Shown here piece after piece: positions 34,923 to 48,321 of a stretch of 64,000 nt of DNA. The stretch lies in NCBI RefSeq assembly GCF_014905175.1, contig NC_057792.1:17800963-17864962 (forward strand), written 5' to 3'. A program made the translations under genes and the position numbers. The notes beneath the pieces were generated by a model. It was not told the DNA's origin. It saw only the letters and a list, made by a program, of their open reading frames with translations, and did no database searches. Within the stretch, counting starts at the first letter, position 1. The number at the start of each line of letters is the position of its first letter. The stretch is from Aphidius gifuensis (taxonomy: Eukaryota > Arthropoda > Insecta > Hymenoptera > Braconidae).

Positions 34923-37900
34923 GTATTGCATAGGAAAAACTAAATAATAATAAAAAAAAAATAAAAGAAAAAAAAGAAAAACCCTTGGTAGCTAAGAGTT
35001 TTCTTTTTGATTTTTTTTTTTTTCATCTTGTTTTAGTCATATAACTTTTAGACTGATTTTACTTTTTTTTTTATTTTATTTTCCTCCAACGACTGGGAGA
35101 TTTTCCATTTTTTTTTTTCCTTTTTATTCTTATTTTTATGGACCTCAAATCCTCAAGGAGCCAAAAGACAAAGTATCAAATCTTGGAAAACGGTAAATTT
35201 AGTTTCACCAGATGTGACCAGGTCGAATGGTCGGAAAACAATGGCCCAGGGGGGTGGAAACCATGAGGTGACACGAAACGAATTCACCTAGGTCCAAAAT
35301 CTTTGAATTTTATTTTTATTTTTTTATTTTTTCAAGTTGACTTGTAATATCGTCAGGTAATAAAGTTTTAAAATTATTATTTGCATAAGAAAATTAGAAT
35401 TTTCTAGTGAAGTTAACTGTTACATATTGATGAAAAAGTATCTAATTACTTTTTAGATAATTATTTAAAAATAAAAAAAAAAAAAAAAAAACAGATAAGG
35501 TAAAGTAATTTTAAAAATAGACCATCAGCGCATTGCAGATAATTCTGCAGTAAATATAAAAACTTGTTATATATTTATTTGTTTGTTATCTATTGGCTGC
35601 ACAAATTTCATAAATAAATTAGAAATATTTCGATTGATATTGATCGCAATACAAATTAGAATTATAATTGAAAACTAGAAAAAGAAGAGAAAAAAAAAAG
35701 AAATTCACATGAAAAAATATAAGGTTGTTTGTTACACGTACTTGGAAATGTATAACAAAGTAAATTATTTTGTAAATGTGACCCTGAGAGAGTCACGCGA
35801 TCCTAAATCGTAAAATCCCCAGTAGTACTATATATTTATTAAAACTATAAAAAAAATTTAAAAATATCTCTATCAACTATGCAATACGTCAATTATCTCG
35901 TGTCGTAAAAAATAAAAATGACAAGTTATGAAAAAAAAATGAAAAAAATTTATTCAATTTTTGTCAGAAATTAGACTGAGGGTCAGGTAAATCATAAAAT
36001 CAGTATACAATTGCATGACTAGTCTGTCCCCAGCAAGCTTTTAGTGTAGATAAAAAGAAAGTAAAAAAAAAATCTCTATCGATTTTCCATTAGGCTATAT
36101 TTTTCTATAGGCTCATTTCTATTTTTCTATTTTTTTCTTTTACATCCTATTCTGTTTTATTAATTAAAAAAAATCAAAAACAGTTGGAATTACATGTTAA
36201 AACTTTTAAAATAATTATATTGAGGTGTTGTTTATATAATAGAAACATTATGTCAAAAATATTTTCCTTAGAAATAATTTTTTTGATAATTATGACCTCC
36301 AGAGAAAAATGCTGAAGCTCAGGTTTAACCTAGTATTATAAAAAAATTACTCAATTCACTCAACTGTAGAAAAAAAAAAAAAAAAATGTTTGCCTGCATT
36401 TTTTTAAGTAAACAATTAAGTAAATAATTTTTCTTTTATTCAGATATGCTTATCTGTCTGTTGACAAATTTTTTCATATTCATTTTAATAAAAATTTAAA
36501 TAAATATCAAAAAAAAAAAAAAAGTTTATGATGTTGAAAACTACTGTACTTTTGAGGTTCACTATATTTTTTACAAAATATTTTTCAATTTTTTTAATGC
36601 ATATTTATACTAATACACTAGTTGTGTACATGATTTTACTTTTAATAATATTTTATGATGTTTATAAGTTGACAACAACCACGTGAAATTTCAACTTTAC
36701 TTCTGTATATTGCCTTGGGCTTTTTATTCTAGCCAAAAGCTCAGCTTTATTTTTTTTTTTTTCTATTTTACGTCTTCCCAGGAATATATGTATTCTGTCT
36801 CGAAATTTTTTCCCTTTAAAGCTTTTTTTCATCCCTTTAAAAATAACAATATAAAATTTCCCAATTTAATTTTTTTCTTTTTTTTTTCCATCGAGTTATT
36901 GATTCAATGTTCTGTAATATTTCGTTTTTTTTTTTTATTTTTAGCCACTTTATCTCGATATAAAATTGGACAAAAAAAAAAACAATATTAAATAAATTTT
37001 TTATTCTTTTTTAGACAGACTATTTGTAATTAAAATTGATGAATTTAAGGAGAATAATGATTTGTGTGGGTATGAGAATATATATGCGGTTATAGAAAAT
37101 ATGAGAGAGAAAAAAAGAAGAGGAAAAATAAAGTTTATTAGATAGAAAAATATTCCCTTGTGAAAATTTCAAGTATCGAGAAGAGTATGAAGTCTCAAAA
37201 GGCTCTTAAGTACATGAGATAATAGCACTATGAAGGGTCGAACTAGAAGAAATATATATAAGACAGCTTTTACATGAAAATTCTGAATTTAAAAAATATC
37301 TATTGTGTGTCACATGTCACACACAAGACAATTCATCTTGGTTGAACAAACTTGAATAAAAATAAATAAAATTATTTGACAAGAAAAATGAGAAAAATCA
37401 TTTTAACTCAAGTGAAAATTCAATTTTCTATTGGCTATTTTCGTGTCTGATCAAAATGAAATAATCATAAATAAAATTTCTGCTTATTTCTCTGTATAAA
37501 ATTGATTTGATTTTTAAAAATTTCTCATTTATTGGTAGTTAAATTAACGACTAAATCATTCAGTCAATATAATCACGAAAAAACAAAGAGATAAATTTAG
37601 TATACAAATGCTTTTATCTAGATAGGATATAAAGAAAAGAAAAAAAAATAAATAAAAAATAATAAATAAATATAGAAACAAAGCATTTCAAGAGAACAAT
37701 TGTGGCGAGAATGCTTTCTTGATGTTGTTCATTGTTTCACAAATGTGTGAGTAAATAGACTAAATTCTATATATATATATTATTTTAGTTTTTTTCACTC
37801 GATAAGCTTTTCTTTAAATTAGACAAATATCACGTTTACTTTACGTGAAACAATGCTCAATATAATATATTTTTTCAATTTTATTTCTCGTACATTATTG

Positions 37901-40265
37901 CTTTATATTTTTTATTTTTTCTATCACTTGGTATTTCAAATATTTTATTGTGAATTTAAAAAATTTATCAGTTTAAGAATTTCATCATTTAAAAATAACT
38001 CGTAAATTAATTAAAAATTTTTATAATAATTTGAATTTTTTAAATATTCAATTTTTTAATCAATATTGTCTTTGAAAAATTTGTTTTTTTTTTTTTAAAT
38101 AAATTAATTTGCATTGAATTTAAATTCCATTTTATTTATATTAAAATTATTTTACTTTTTTATAGTTTTTTTTATTGATCGACTGTTAAAATATTTTTTT
38201 ATTATACCAAATTAAACATTGAAAAAAAAAATAATATAAATATTGAAATCGATATAAATAATATATTCTAAAATGATAATATAAATAAAATTTTTTAAAT
38301 TTTTTTATTTTGAAATTAACGACAGTAATTTGCAATGACAGTTGTGCAGTTGACAATTTCACAGTGGCCATATAATACATCGTGTATTTTTCCAACTGAT
38401 ATAAAAATTGCACTGCGGGTCGCGAAAACAAGGAAAAAAAAAAAAAGATAAATAAAATGATGCCTACGATAAAATAGTTATGCATGTGTAAGCTGGACTT
38501 TAAATTCCCACGATAAATTATTATCTATTTCTCTCTTTGTTTTCATACTTTTCACAATTTTCATTGACAATTGTTGTATACTAAAATTTTTATCTAAAAC
38601 AACCCAAATTTATTGTTCCAACATATGGTCCATTTATTTTTTTTTATCTACGGTTAAATATTTATGATTGACAAAAAAAAAACAATGAAAAAATACTTTC
38701 CATTAAGTCTATAATTTTGTCATGTAGCTTTTTGATTTTTCGATAATATTTTTCGTCTTTTTAAATAAATATTTTAATACTAAATGTTCATTGGCATGAT
38801 GGGGACAACAAACGAGACTTGGGTAGCAAAATTTGTCTGTTGCTGAGCATCAATCTTTTTGGTTCTACTTCCTCCTTGCTGAATGCCAATAAACATCAGT
38901 CGTGTTACAATATATAGACATATAAAAATCGACATGAAAAATATTAGCTAGAATTTTATAAATTTAACTGTACAAGTTTTACACGTAAAATCGATAAGAC
39001 GATAAACTTGTGAAACCTTCACGACACGTGCAAAGAATAATACTTGTATATATATTATTTTATTGAATTAATATAACCAAGTTCATTGCGCAGATATACA
39101 TGGAAAAAAAAATACTCGAAACTTTTTGATCCTATCTTAAATATTTTTTCAAGAATCATGCTGTTGACAAGTTGTTATATGCCTCTTTTTTTTATTAAAG
39201 ATATTATTTTTTTTTTTTTAATGTCAGCACACTTGATATTGATAATTGAATTAGACAATTATCAGTATAATAAAAGTATTGTACTTTATTCAATTGAATT
39301 TAAAATTGTAATCTCCATAAGTATTTGTAATTGCGAACAAATAAAATTTAATAAAAAGGCAAATAAATATAGCAATGTAATAAATTTACATTGTCGATAA
39401 ATTTATTTATAGTAACAAAAAAATATAAGTACTTGACAAAAGTGATGTAATCACAACAAAGTAGCTTCTCATGAATATATTATTCCAAATAGCTCAACAA
39501 TAAAATTTAAATTCAATTTCAAAACTCAATGGGCTGCTATTGTTGGTGTTTAAAATTAACCAGTGTGTATATAAAGACTTGAAAATAAAGGACATACAAG
39601 TACTTGGCATTATATTTAAAAGTAAAGAAAAAAAAATGAAACAAAGTTACAAAAAGAGACGGGAGAGATTGCTGATGGAATAATCCGATAAACCTTACAG
39701 ACACACTGCCTTTGCTTGTAGAGAACATGAAAGCTCAAGGCATTTAATTTGCCTGAAACTTTGAAAAGTATTTTTATAAATTATTCATTGTTTTTTTTAG
39801 ACTTTTAGAGAAATAATTATTATAATTAATTTATCAATACATACACCGAGGGAAATGAGTAAACATATTAAATTTGAAAATCCTATTTTTAATTAAATAA
39901 ATCATTGTATAGTTGCAAGTTGATTTTTAAAATACTAGTTGACATTACACACAGTCTATAAAATAGTTTAAATTATTTGAGGATTTATTGAAATAGTAAA
40001 TGGACAATTGAGAAAACAGTTAAACTTTTTTTTAATTTAAAATTCTATTGCAGTTTGTATTTATGTTTAAACATTTGTTTGTAGAGTATTTGTAAAGTTT
40101 GCTCGTTAACCATTGTCGCACTGTTTGAATTTAAATTTAAAAGTTATTTAGTTTTTACAATAAATATTCGTAAATTTATTTATTTATATTTTTTTTTAAA
40201 TTTTATTATCTATTTATTCATTAAGTTATATATTTTTAGATGAGATGTTATTTTGTTTTTTACAA

Positions 40266-40290
40266 CAAACAAACAAACAAACAAACAAAC
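40266..40290. repeat. (CAAA)n microsatellite
   Basis: About six tandem copies of a CAAA tetranucleotide in otherwise unremarkable AT-rich DNA. Confidence 0.85.
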
Positions 40291-42132
40291 TTGATATAAT
40301 TATTTTTAAATTATAAAAAAAAATAATAGTTAATAACAAGCTTGTGTGATCTAAAAAATAATTTAAACAAAATTATCTATCTATAGTTAATATTTAATAA
40401 TAATAAAAATAATAATAATAGTTTTTCGATAACGAGAAATAAGGAAATCAAACGTGAGTGCATTGAGCACTTAAAAATTAAAGAACACAAAGAGAAAGAC
40501 AAGTCTAACTTCAATATATATTTCAAGAATTTATTCAAAGATGAAAGACATACCTTTGCTTCTATATATTATGTACAATTTAAATGCATTTCCGGAAGGT
40601 TCATTGGAATATTACAATCATACTTTTATATACATCAATGATATTAAATAATTTTAAATTCCAAATGCAGTCAAAATTAAATATTTAATTTCAAAATAAT
40701 TATGCAATTTATTTAATTACCTTAATTTTCATTCATAATCTATTCATTTTTTTTTTTTTTTAAATAGATATCATCAACAGATAAATAAATTTAATTAAAA
40801 AAAAATCAATAAATAATTAGAGTATTTTTATTGTGTTATGAAAAATAGAATAAAAAAAATTGATATTATTATTAAATAATATTTTAATAATATTAAAAAT
40901 TTAGAGTACGAGAACATTGGGACACACATATATGGTTTTAATGATAGCATTCAAGAGCAACATTTACATTGTATATTGTTTTTTAATGCTAGCCAAAAAC
41001 CACCCTCTATTTTTTACCCCACAGTATCACCAACCAACACCAGCCTAGTCATAAAGTCGGTGACGATCGACCGGGTGCACTCTACAATTTTATATATATT
41101 TTATCTCATGCTAACTTTAATTTCATGTACTTACCATTTCAAAGTGTACAGTGATTTTGTCCTATGATGACTCTCGTCTATTTACAAAATTAAAAAAAAA
41201 TAATAATTTATCATAACAACCGGCAATTTGTTGTTTTTTTTTTTTTTCTTGTATTTTTTGAAAAATAAAACACTATTGTTGTGTAAACTGCTAGAATGAA
41301 ACTAGAGTCACGATAGCATGTCAGCCACTCTCGTACCCACCCGGCTGCACCAATGACTCTCCCATACAAACTTAAATTTAATCTACGCGCATGCTTGGTC
41401 TATGAAAATACACAGCTATCATCACAATTTTGTCTGCAACATTTTACCGGTGATGGGCGCGAACCGCATTGCGAATTACAACAAACAACTTGCCAAACTT
41501 AAATTTTTTTTTTATCTATTTTGTCTTTGTATTGGTTAAAAAGTTTTTAATGAATTTAGTTTGTTTTATTTTTCATTTTTCTTTTCTTCATGATGAAAAA
41601 TCAATTGAGCTTTTTCATGTCAAATATAATATAGGTATATTTTTTTTTGTAATATAATATTTCAACAATTTATTATTAATTAATTTGCATTTAGTTGTAA
41701 TTCAAGTTGGCAAAAAAACAATCTAAAAATAAATTTATAAAAATATTCAATTGTAGAAATTGACTCTACCGAGGAAAAAAAAAAATACTACAGTAGTGAC
41801 GTACGGTATGTAGTCAGACACAATACCGTCTGATAATATGAAAAAATTTAAAAATTACGAAATATAATTAAAAATAATTTAAACAATTATTTCATCATAG
41901 CTTTTTGAAATCTAAATTGTTTTTTATTTATAAATTAATTGTAAGAAAAATTAATAAATTACAAATATTTATAAATAGCTGATGAATTTATTTAAAATTT
42001 TCGAAATAAAATAATATTAATTTCAATTAATTATACAACATGTATTGTATCATTGTTTATTTTTTCAATGACAAAGGAACAAATGAATTTCTTTGGTAAC
42101 TGATACTTCCTGTTTGTCAAATTGCCATAAAT

Positions 42133-43312
42133 TTATTTATAATTCAAGGGTACCACAATGCCATCATATCGATCATTTTCAATGCCCCAATTATTTTTTA
42201 AAACTCTTTTCTTAATAGCATCACGATATCCATCAATATCAGTTATATTTTTAAGCCAAATTCCAATTATTTCAATCATATACCATTTTTTCATATTTTC
42301 TTCAACTTTATTATTCAAATATTTATCTTCATTATTTTCATTATCAATTATTGGCTTTGGAAAATCATCAAAATTTGCTGTTTCAAATATATCTTTAATA
42401 ATATCTTGATTTTTAATTAATACTTGACAAACAGTTGTACGATTAATAGCTAATAATTTATTAAATTTATCATTTGTTTTTTCATTTAATAATAATTGTA
42501 TATAATTATCTTGAATATTTGATGATGTACCTGTTGTTAATAAATCTGTATCATCAATTGTTGATTTTATAAATTCATGAAATTCTTCAATTGTCTTAAA
42601 ATGATATAACTCGGCAAAACCATCAAATTTTTCACGATATTCATGTGCCATTTGTTGAAGACTATCATCAATTGTAACTTTAATTTCTGGAGGATCTAAA
42701 TGAGGAAAAATAAAACCTACAAATTATCTATATTTTTAAATTAAAATAATATATATTAAATATTAATTTACCCATTGATAAACTACTGGCATTATTTGTT
42801 CTTGAAAGACTTGTTTCTTCAGCTTGACTATCATCATCAGCTTCAGCTTCATCATTATCATTTTCATCATCATCATCATCATCTTCTTCTACTTCATGAT
42901 GATGTTGTTCCGGTTGTTGTTCATTGTGATTAATAACACCATTCATTTCTGATGGCAATGGAGCTGGACCTGGTGTTATTGGTCTCTCTATATTATCACC
43001 TGTTAAAAAAAAAACAACCATGTAATAACTCGCCCAAATTTATTTAAAATAAATTTATATTATATCTACCCTCAAGGCTATTTGATGGACCACCCTCAAC
43101 CATATCTTCGTCTTCTTCTTCTTCAATAATTTTATCTTCAAGATTTGATGATGAACTACACGTTCCACTTAGCTGTGATAAATTACGATATGTTTTGCAC
43201 CTGAATACTGTTCTTGGTATTGAATTAACAGCAACAATGTCACTTTTTATTCTCATACCTTGACGCTCATCGAGGCGAGACGATCGCTTCAGTCTTATAT
43301 TGGCATATCTTT
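42133..43312 (-). CDS. Unrecognised protein with acidic low-complexity centre (5' end unresolved)
   Basis: Three exons join in frame: 43312-43070, 42999-42772 and 42695-42133 (stop). From the first in-frame ATG (MRIKSDIVAVNSIPRT, 43256) the product is about 325 residues. The first part is serine- and glutamate-rich (EEEEDEDMVEGG), the middle has PITPGPAPLPSEMNG and long D/E/N runs, and the C-terminal 190 residues form a helical domain starting KVTIDDSLQQMAHEYREKFDGFAELYHF. The frame stays open upstream of the ATG through exon 43312 and back into a further possible exon ending at 43416 (reading SFSVKQEGSLIVIRSSVVSERY), but no ATG is found there, so the true start is uncertain. I do not recognise the family; a nuclear protein would fit the acidic runs but is a guess. 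Confidence 0.7.
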
Positions 43313-44601
43313 CTATCCATAAAAATATTATTCAAGTTTAATTTTTTTTAAATAATAACAATAGTTTAAATATTAATGATTTGATGTAAAAATAATTTTG
43401 ATTTATATAAATTACCTGATACAACTGACGATCGAATGACAATCAAACTTCCTTCTTGCTTGACACTGAATGACAAATTGATCCGGACGACTCCACATGA
43501 GAATACCTATTTCGATTGAGGGTCATCACAAAATAATTCAAGCCCTGTTTCCTCGCCAATTGCGTCTCCATATTGCATATTGTAAATAATCAAACACTTT
43601 ATTTTTATCATTTATTTCGTCACGGATATTCATCTAGCTTTATTATTTTTAATTGTTATTTCTTCTTTATCTAGTTATCAACATTATCATTCTTTTTATT
43701 TTTTTTTTAATTTTAAAATAACAACACAAATTATTCTTTATTCTTTATTCAATTTTATCTTTTATCATGTTTTTTTTTTTAAATTGACATTTTTTTTTTT
43801 TAAACAATAATACAACTATTTTATACATTTATTTATTTATTTATTTATTTTTTTACAACAACAAATATAATCTAGTTTTTTTATTGATGTCAATTTTTTT
43901 TTTTTTTTTCTTGATGAGTTTTCTATTTCATTTTAAAAATTCACACAACAATAATTAATTGGACGTTATTATTAATTTATATTTAATTTGAACAAACAAT
44001 TTTTTTAAACATTTATATTATTATTATTTTATATTAACTAATAGTTTTTGTATTTTTTTAATTTGGTAAATATGATATATTGTTTTGGTTTTATTATTTC
44101 TTTTTTTTTTCTCTTCAGCGTTATTTATTAATTATAATACTATGAATTAATTAAAATTCGTCTACAATAAATATACATAATAAATTATGTAATAAAAACA
44201 AAAAAAAAATATAAACAAAAGTACCTGTTTTATTTTTCATCAGTTTATTCTCTTCGTTGTTTGTAATTTTAATTTTTTAATTTTTTGTTTAACCAATAAT
44301 CTAAATGATTATTGCATAAATTGTTGAAAATAATTTCGAAAAATATTTGAAATTAAAATAAGGATTTTTAAAAAATATAAATAAATTTTTTGCTAGAACA
44401 CACTTGAATGGTGAAGAAAATTTGCCAAATATTAATGACAAAAAAATAAAAAATATATGTCTATATATTTATCTGTCGACTGTCATTTATTGTATAATAA
44501 TAATTATTATTTTTAATCATTCGAAATAAATTATTAAATCACCTATTAATTGCCAAAATATGGCTCGAATTATTGTCGTTAAATATTGTAAATGAAATAG
44601 C
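43313..44601. promoter_or_regulatory. Upstream region of the acidic protein gene, with possible leader exons
   Basis: A GC-richer block at about 43416-43575 has a donor at 43416-43415 and looks transcribed. It contains an out-of-frame ATG (43573, METQLARKQG) that would act as an upstream open reading frame. A second possible leader exon, ATGAAAAATAAAACA, ends at a donor near 44225. The rest is AT-rich. The left end of EAAT's 3' UTR overlaps the right side. Confidence 0.4.
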
Positions 44602-47600
44602 TCATATTGATGTTGAATGATGACGTTCAGTGTTATTTTGCATTTGTGCAGTATAATGAGGCATTGCATCAAGTTCATCTTTGCTCATATGATTAACAAT
44701 ACCAGCACCCAATGAGTCACCAATGACATTTATTGCTGTTCTAAATCGATCTCTGTTAGAAAAATAAAAACAATTACTATTGTGAATGAGAGGGAGAGAT
44801 TAATGTGTCAAATTTAACTCACAAGAGCCAATCAATGGCAATGATAAGAGTGACATCAGTTGATGGAAGACCAACAGTATCCAAAACCATAACCATTGTA
44901 ACAAGTCCAGCTTGTGGTATACCAGCAGCTCCAATACTAGCAGCAGTTGCTGTTATACTATAAAATAAATATATATCAATTAAATTGTTTTGATTGATTT
45001 TCATATTTAAAAAATAACAAACCTTATTGCAGCAATATTTCCAAAACTCAATACTTTTCCTCGTACTTGTGCAATAAATATTGCAGCAACAGCTTCATAA
45101 AGTGCAGTACCATCCATATTTATTGTTGCACCAATTGGCATTACAAATTTTGCTACTCTTGGATCAATTCCATTACGTGTTTCAAGACAATTTATTGCAA
45201 CTGGTAATGTTGCTGAACTTGATGATGTACCAAATGCCATTGCAACAGCTTGTGTCATATTAATTAAATAAACAAGTGGATTTTTTTTAGTCATTATAAA
45301 AAATATTATTGGTAATACAACAAAACCATGAAAAAATAAACCAATTAATACAGTCATAAAATACATTCCTAATTGTCCAAGTATAACTTGAAATGATTTC
45401 ATTTCAATTACTTTTGATGCAACTAAAAATAGTACACCAGCTGGTGATAGCCTGTTGATTAATCAAAAATTACAAAATTAAATTTACATACAATAATTTA
45501 ATAATTTATCTTATTTTATTTCTTACCAAATTACCCAGTTGGTTATAATCATCATTGCTGTTGACATGCATTCAAAAAAATTTAACAATGGTTTTCCTTC
45601 GTTCTTCATTTTTCCAAGTGTTATACCCAAAACAGTTGCAAATACAACTAAGCCCAAGACATTCATACCAGGTGATTCTTCTTGTTTTATTTTCCACTGA
45701 TTTAAATCATTTCCTAGAGTGAATAAAACAAAAGGTAAAAGGATAAATATATTTGACAATGTGGCAATATTTAAATGATGTTTTTTGTTGTTTATATATT
45801 GTTTTACCAATTGTTAGATTTTTTGGATCAATTAAAATAGTACGAGTTTGACTGATACATGCTGCAACGAGATTTGGTGGAAACATATTTCTAACAAGAT
45901 CCATCAGTGTGTCTGTTGTTAATGTTGGTCTTGAATCATCAACTCCAGTTTGTTCAAGACTTTCTTGAGCTGAACCAGGCTTTATTATACTCACAAGTAT
46001 TATTCCTGTAATTATTTTATTATTATTTATTGATTAATTAAAAATTAAATTATATATACTTGCCAAGAATAACTGCACTGACTGTTGTTGTCATGTAATA
46101 AACAATTGCACGTGCACCAATTTTACCACTCAATGATAAATCCAATGATCCAATTGCTGATATTAAACTAGCAATTATTAATGGTAATATCAATGATTTA
46201 AGCATTCTCAAAAATAATTCACCTAAATAATTGATGTACATTATTTCACGTTCATTCCAACGTTCAGCACGTGAATGTCGAAGTGTTAAACCAACAACAA
46301 TACCAGTAAATACACCAAGCACAGTCATAAATGTTAGAGCATTATTTTTTAAAAAATTATAAACTGGATTATTTTTACTTGTTCTGTTACATGATTTTTT
46401 TTGTAAATTTATATTTTTATTTATTGTTGCTTTTGTATCATCTCCTGATAATGGCAATCTGAAAGAAAAAAAAATTCAAGAATTATTGATTTTAATTAAA
46501 ATAATCTCATGCTGAATTGATGATATTTTTTAAAATTATTTATATCATCAGCAGTTCGTAAAATGCTGACTTAAAAAATTCAATATTTTTTTGACAAACA
46601 AATGGAATTTTCAAGTGTTTATTTTGTGAAAAATATAATCAATTTAATTTCAATAAAATTTGTGCATTTTTTAAAAATAAAATACAGTTTATAATTTTTC
46701 GAAAAAAAAAAAAAATTAATAAGACACACGTGTTTGTGAATAAAAAATAAATGACAACTCGAGTGTAATATAAATTGCACGTGAACCAAGTTCAAGGACA
46801 TAATATTCATCATCATCAAGAGTTTGTTGATGAAATTAAATTTGAAAAATAGTCTGTTAATTAATAGGAATTATTGTTAATTATGATTATTTTAATTTAG
46901 TTATAAAATGACAATATTAAAAGTACAAATTGCATTTAATAATTTTTTAAATATATAATTTAAATAAATAATTTAAAAACAAATTAAATAATCATTAGAA
47001 ATAAATTTATGTAAGTCTCGAGTATTTGATAATGTGCAATAAACCATGTGGGCGATACGTAACAATCAAAAATAATTGCAATTACACAAACACACCCACA
47101 AACAGGATGCAATGACAACTCAGTAGTGTAATTCACATTTTGAATATACCACTATTAATCATAAATATTTTATGATTTTAAGATTTTTTTATTTTAAAAA
47201 TAAAAAAAATATATATTGATGTTTAATATATGGTTTTTTATTTATTTTTATTTTCTAATTGAGTCTTGATTATCTGAGTTATTATGTAACTTCCTTGATC
47301 CTTCATGCTTTTGACTATGAAAAAATATTTATTTTCAATTTTTTTTTTTTGTAATCCAAGTTGGATCTTTGTTAATGATAAACGAAACATGAATTTCCTT
47401 CCGTGTCATATTAATATTTATATTGCAATTTTAGATTTTTTGTTTGATATAAATTTTTTAACACTCAACTGCATTTTATTTATTTTTTCAATCAAGTTGT
47501 CATTTTTAATGACCTAAAATCAAATCTATTGATGTAAAATAGTAGTTTTTTAATTGTTTTTTTTTTGTTGTCTTTTAAATGTAGCGAGTCCATGTGACCG

Positions 47601-48321
47601 TAGTGTCAAAAAAAAATTGAAATTTATTATAAATTTAAAATTACTTGTCACGTTTTTTAATAAAATTTTTCGAATGATTGTTTTTGCGTCAAGTCACCTG
47701 AAATTTCAATTTATTTGTGCTCATAAATTTTACTAATCAACCTCAAAAAATAACAGCAAAAAAAAAATAATAATTAAAAATAAAAATTAATAATTTAAAA
47801 ATTGACATATTTTCTATTTCAATTATTTTTTTTTTCATTTAAATTTCCTCAATTTTAATAATCCAAATTTATCAAATAAATAATTTAACATTTCAATTTA
47901 CCCAATACAAAAATAATAATACGAAAAATTTTATTAACAAATATAGAGCTGAATTTTTAATTAATTTATATTTAAAAATTTTAAATTTTAAATTTATTTT
48001 TACAAAAAAATTATAATGATATTAATGATATTTAAAAATTAATTAACCTAATATTATAAATAATTAATAAACTCTAAAATAAATTAAAAACTCATAATAA
48101 AAAAATTATATTAATAATCAACATCATCATCATAAAAATATTATTACACAATTTAAAAAAATAAAATACAAAAATTATTAAATGCATGAAAAACTACTGA
48201 ATATATAAATAAAATAAAATGGACAATTGATAATTCAACTAAATTAAGATATAAATATCTAAAGTATAATATAAATAAATTAAATATAAATATAAACTTA
48301 CAGTTCCGAGGGGGCTTCCAT
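44602..48321 (-). CDS. Eaat1: EAAT-type sodium-coupled glutamate/aspartate transporter (SLC1 family)
   Basis: EAATs clear synaptic glutamate by cotransport with sodium and protons and countertransport of potassium. Seven exons (48321-48302, 46458-46064, 46005-45808, 45713-45527, 45451-45023, 44957-44823, 44752-44602) join in phase to give about 504 residues. Landmarks: NALTFMTVLGVFTGIVVG (TM1), YLGELFLRMLKSLILPLI, the serine-rich HP1 tip FGTSSSSATLP, the TM7 signature NMDGTALYEAVAAIF, HP2 SIGAAGIPQAG, and TM8 DRFRTAINVIGDSLGAGIV. The first coding exon is only 20 bases (MEAPSEL) and lies 1.8 kb upstream of the second. The intron after exon 2 is 58 bases and begins GC, not GT (G|GCAAGT). Eaat1 is named as the closest insect subtype by overall look; another EAAT paralogue is possible. 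Confidence 0.94.

Larger units (their letters stand above)
30881..42132. other. Eleven-kilobase gene-free stretch, probably including the GlcAT 5' intron and promoter
   Basis: No reading frame on either strand looks coding. All open stretches are AT-driven phenylalanine, tyrosine and isoleucine strings. Less AT-rich islands stand out at about 34735-34940 (with two CACGTG sites), 35150-35300, 38800-38930, 41000-41170 and 41280-41480. In a genome this AT-rich such islands are usually promoters or 5' exons, so one may be the GlcAT first exon and others could be enhancers or non-coding RNA starts. A (CAAA)n tract lies at 40266-40290. Confidence 0.45.

Noticed and set aside
36683..36991. Plus-strand open frame of 102 codons in the gene desert
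   Set aside because: Its product is almost all F, Y, K and I, as expected from poly-T/poly-A DNA; it has no domain, start context or splice partner.
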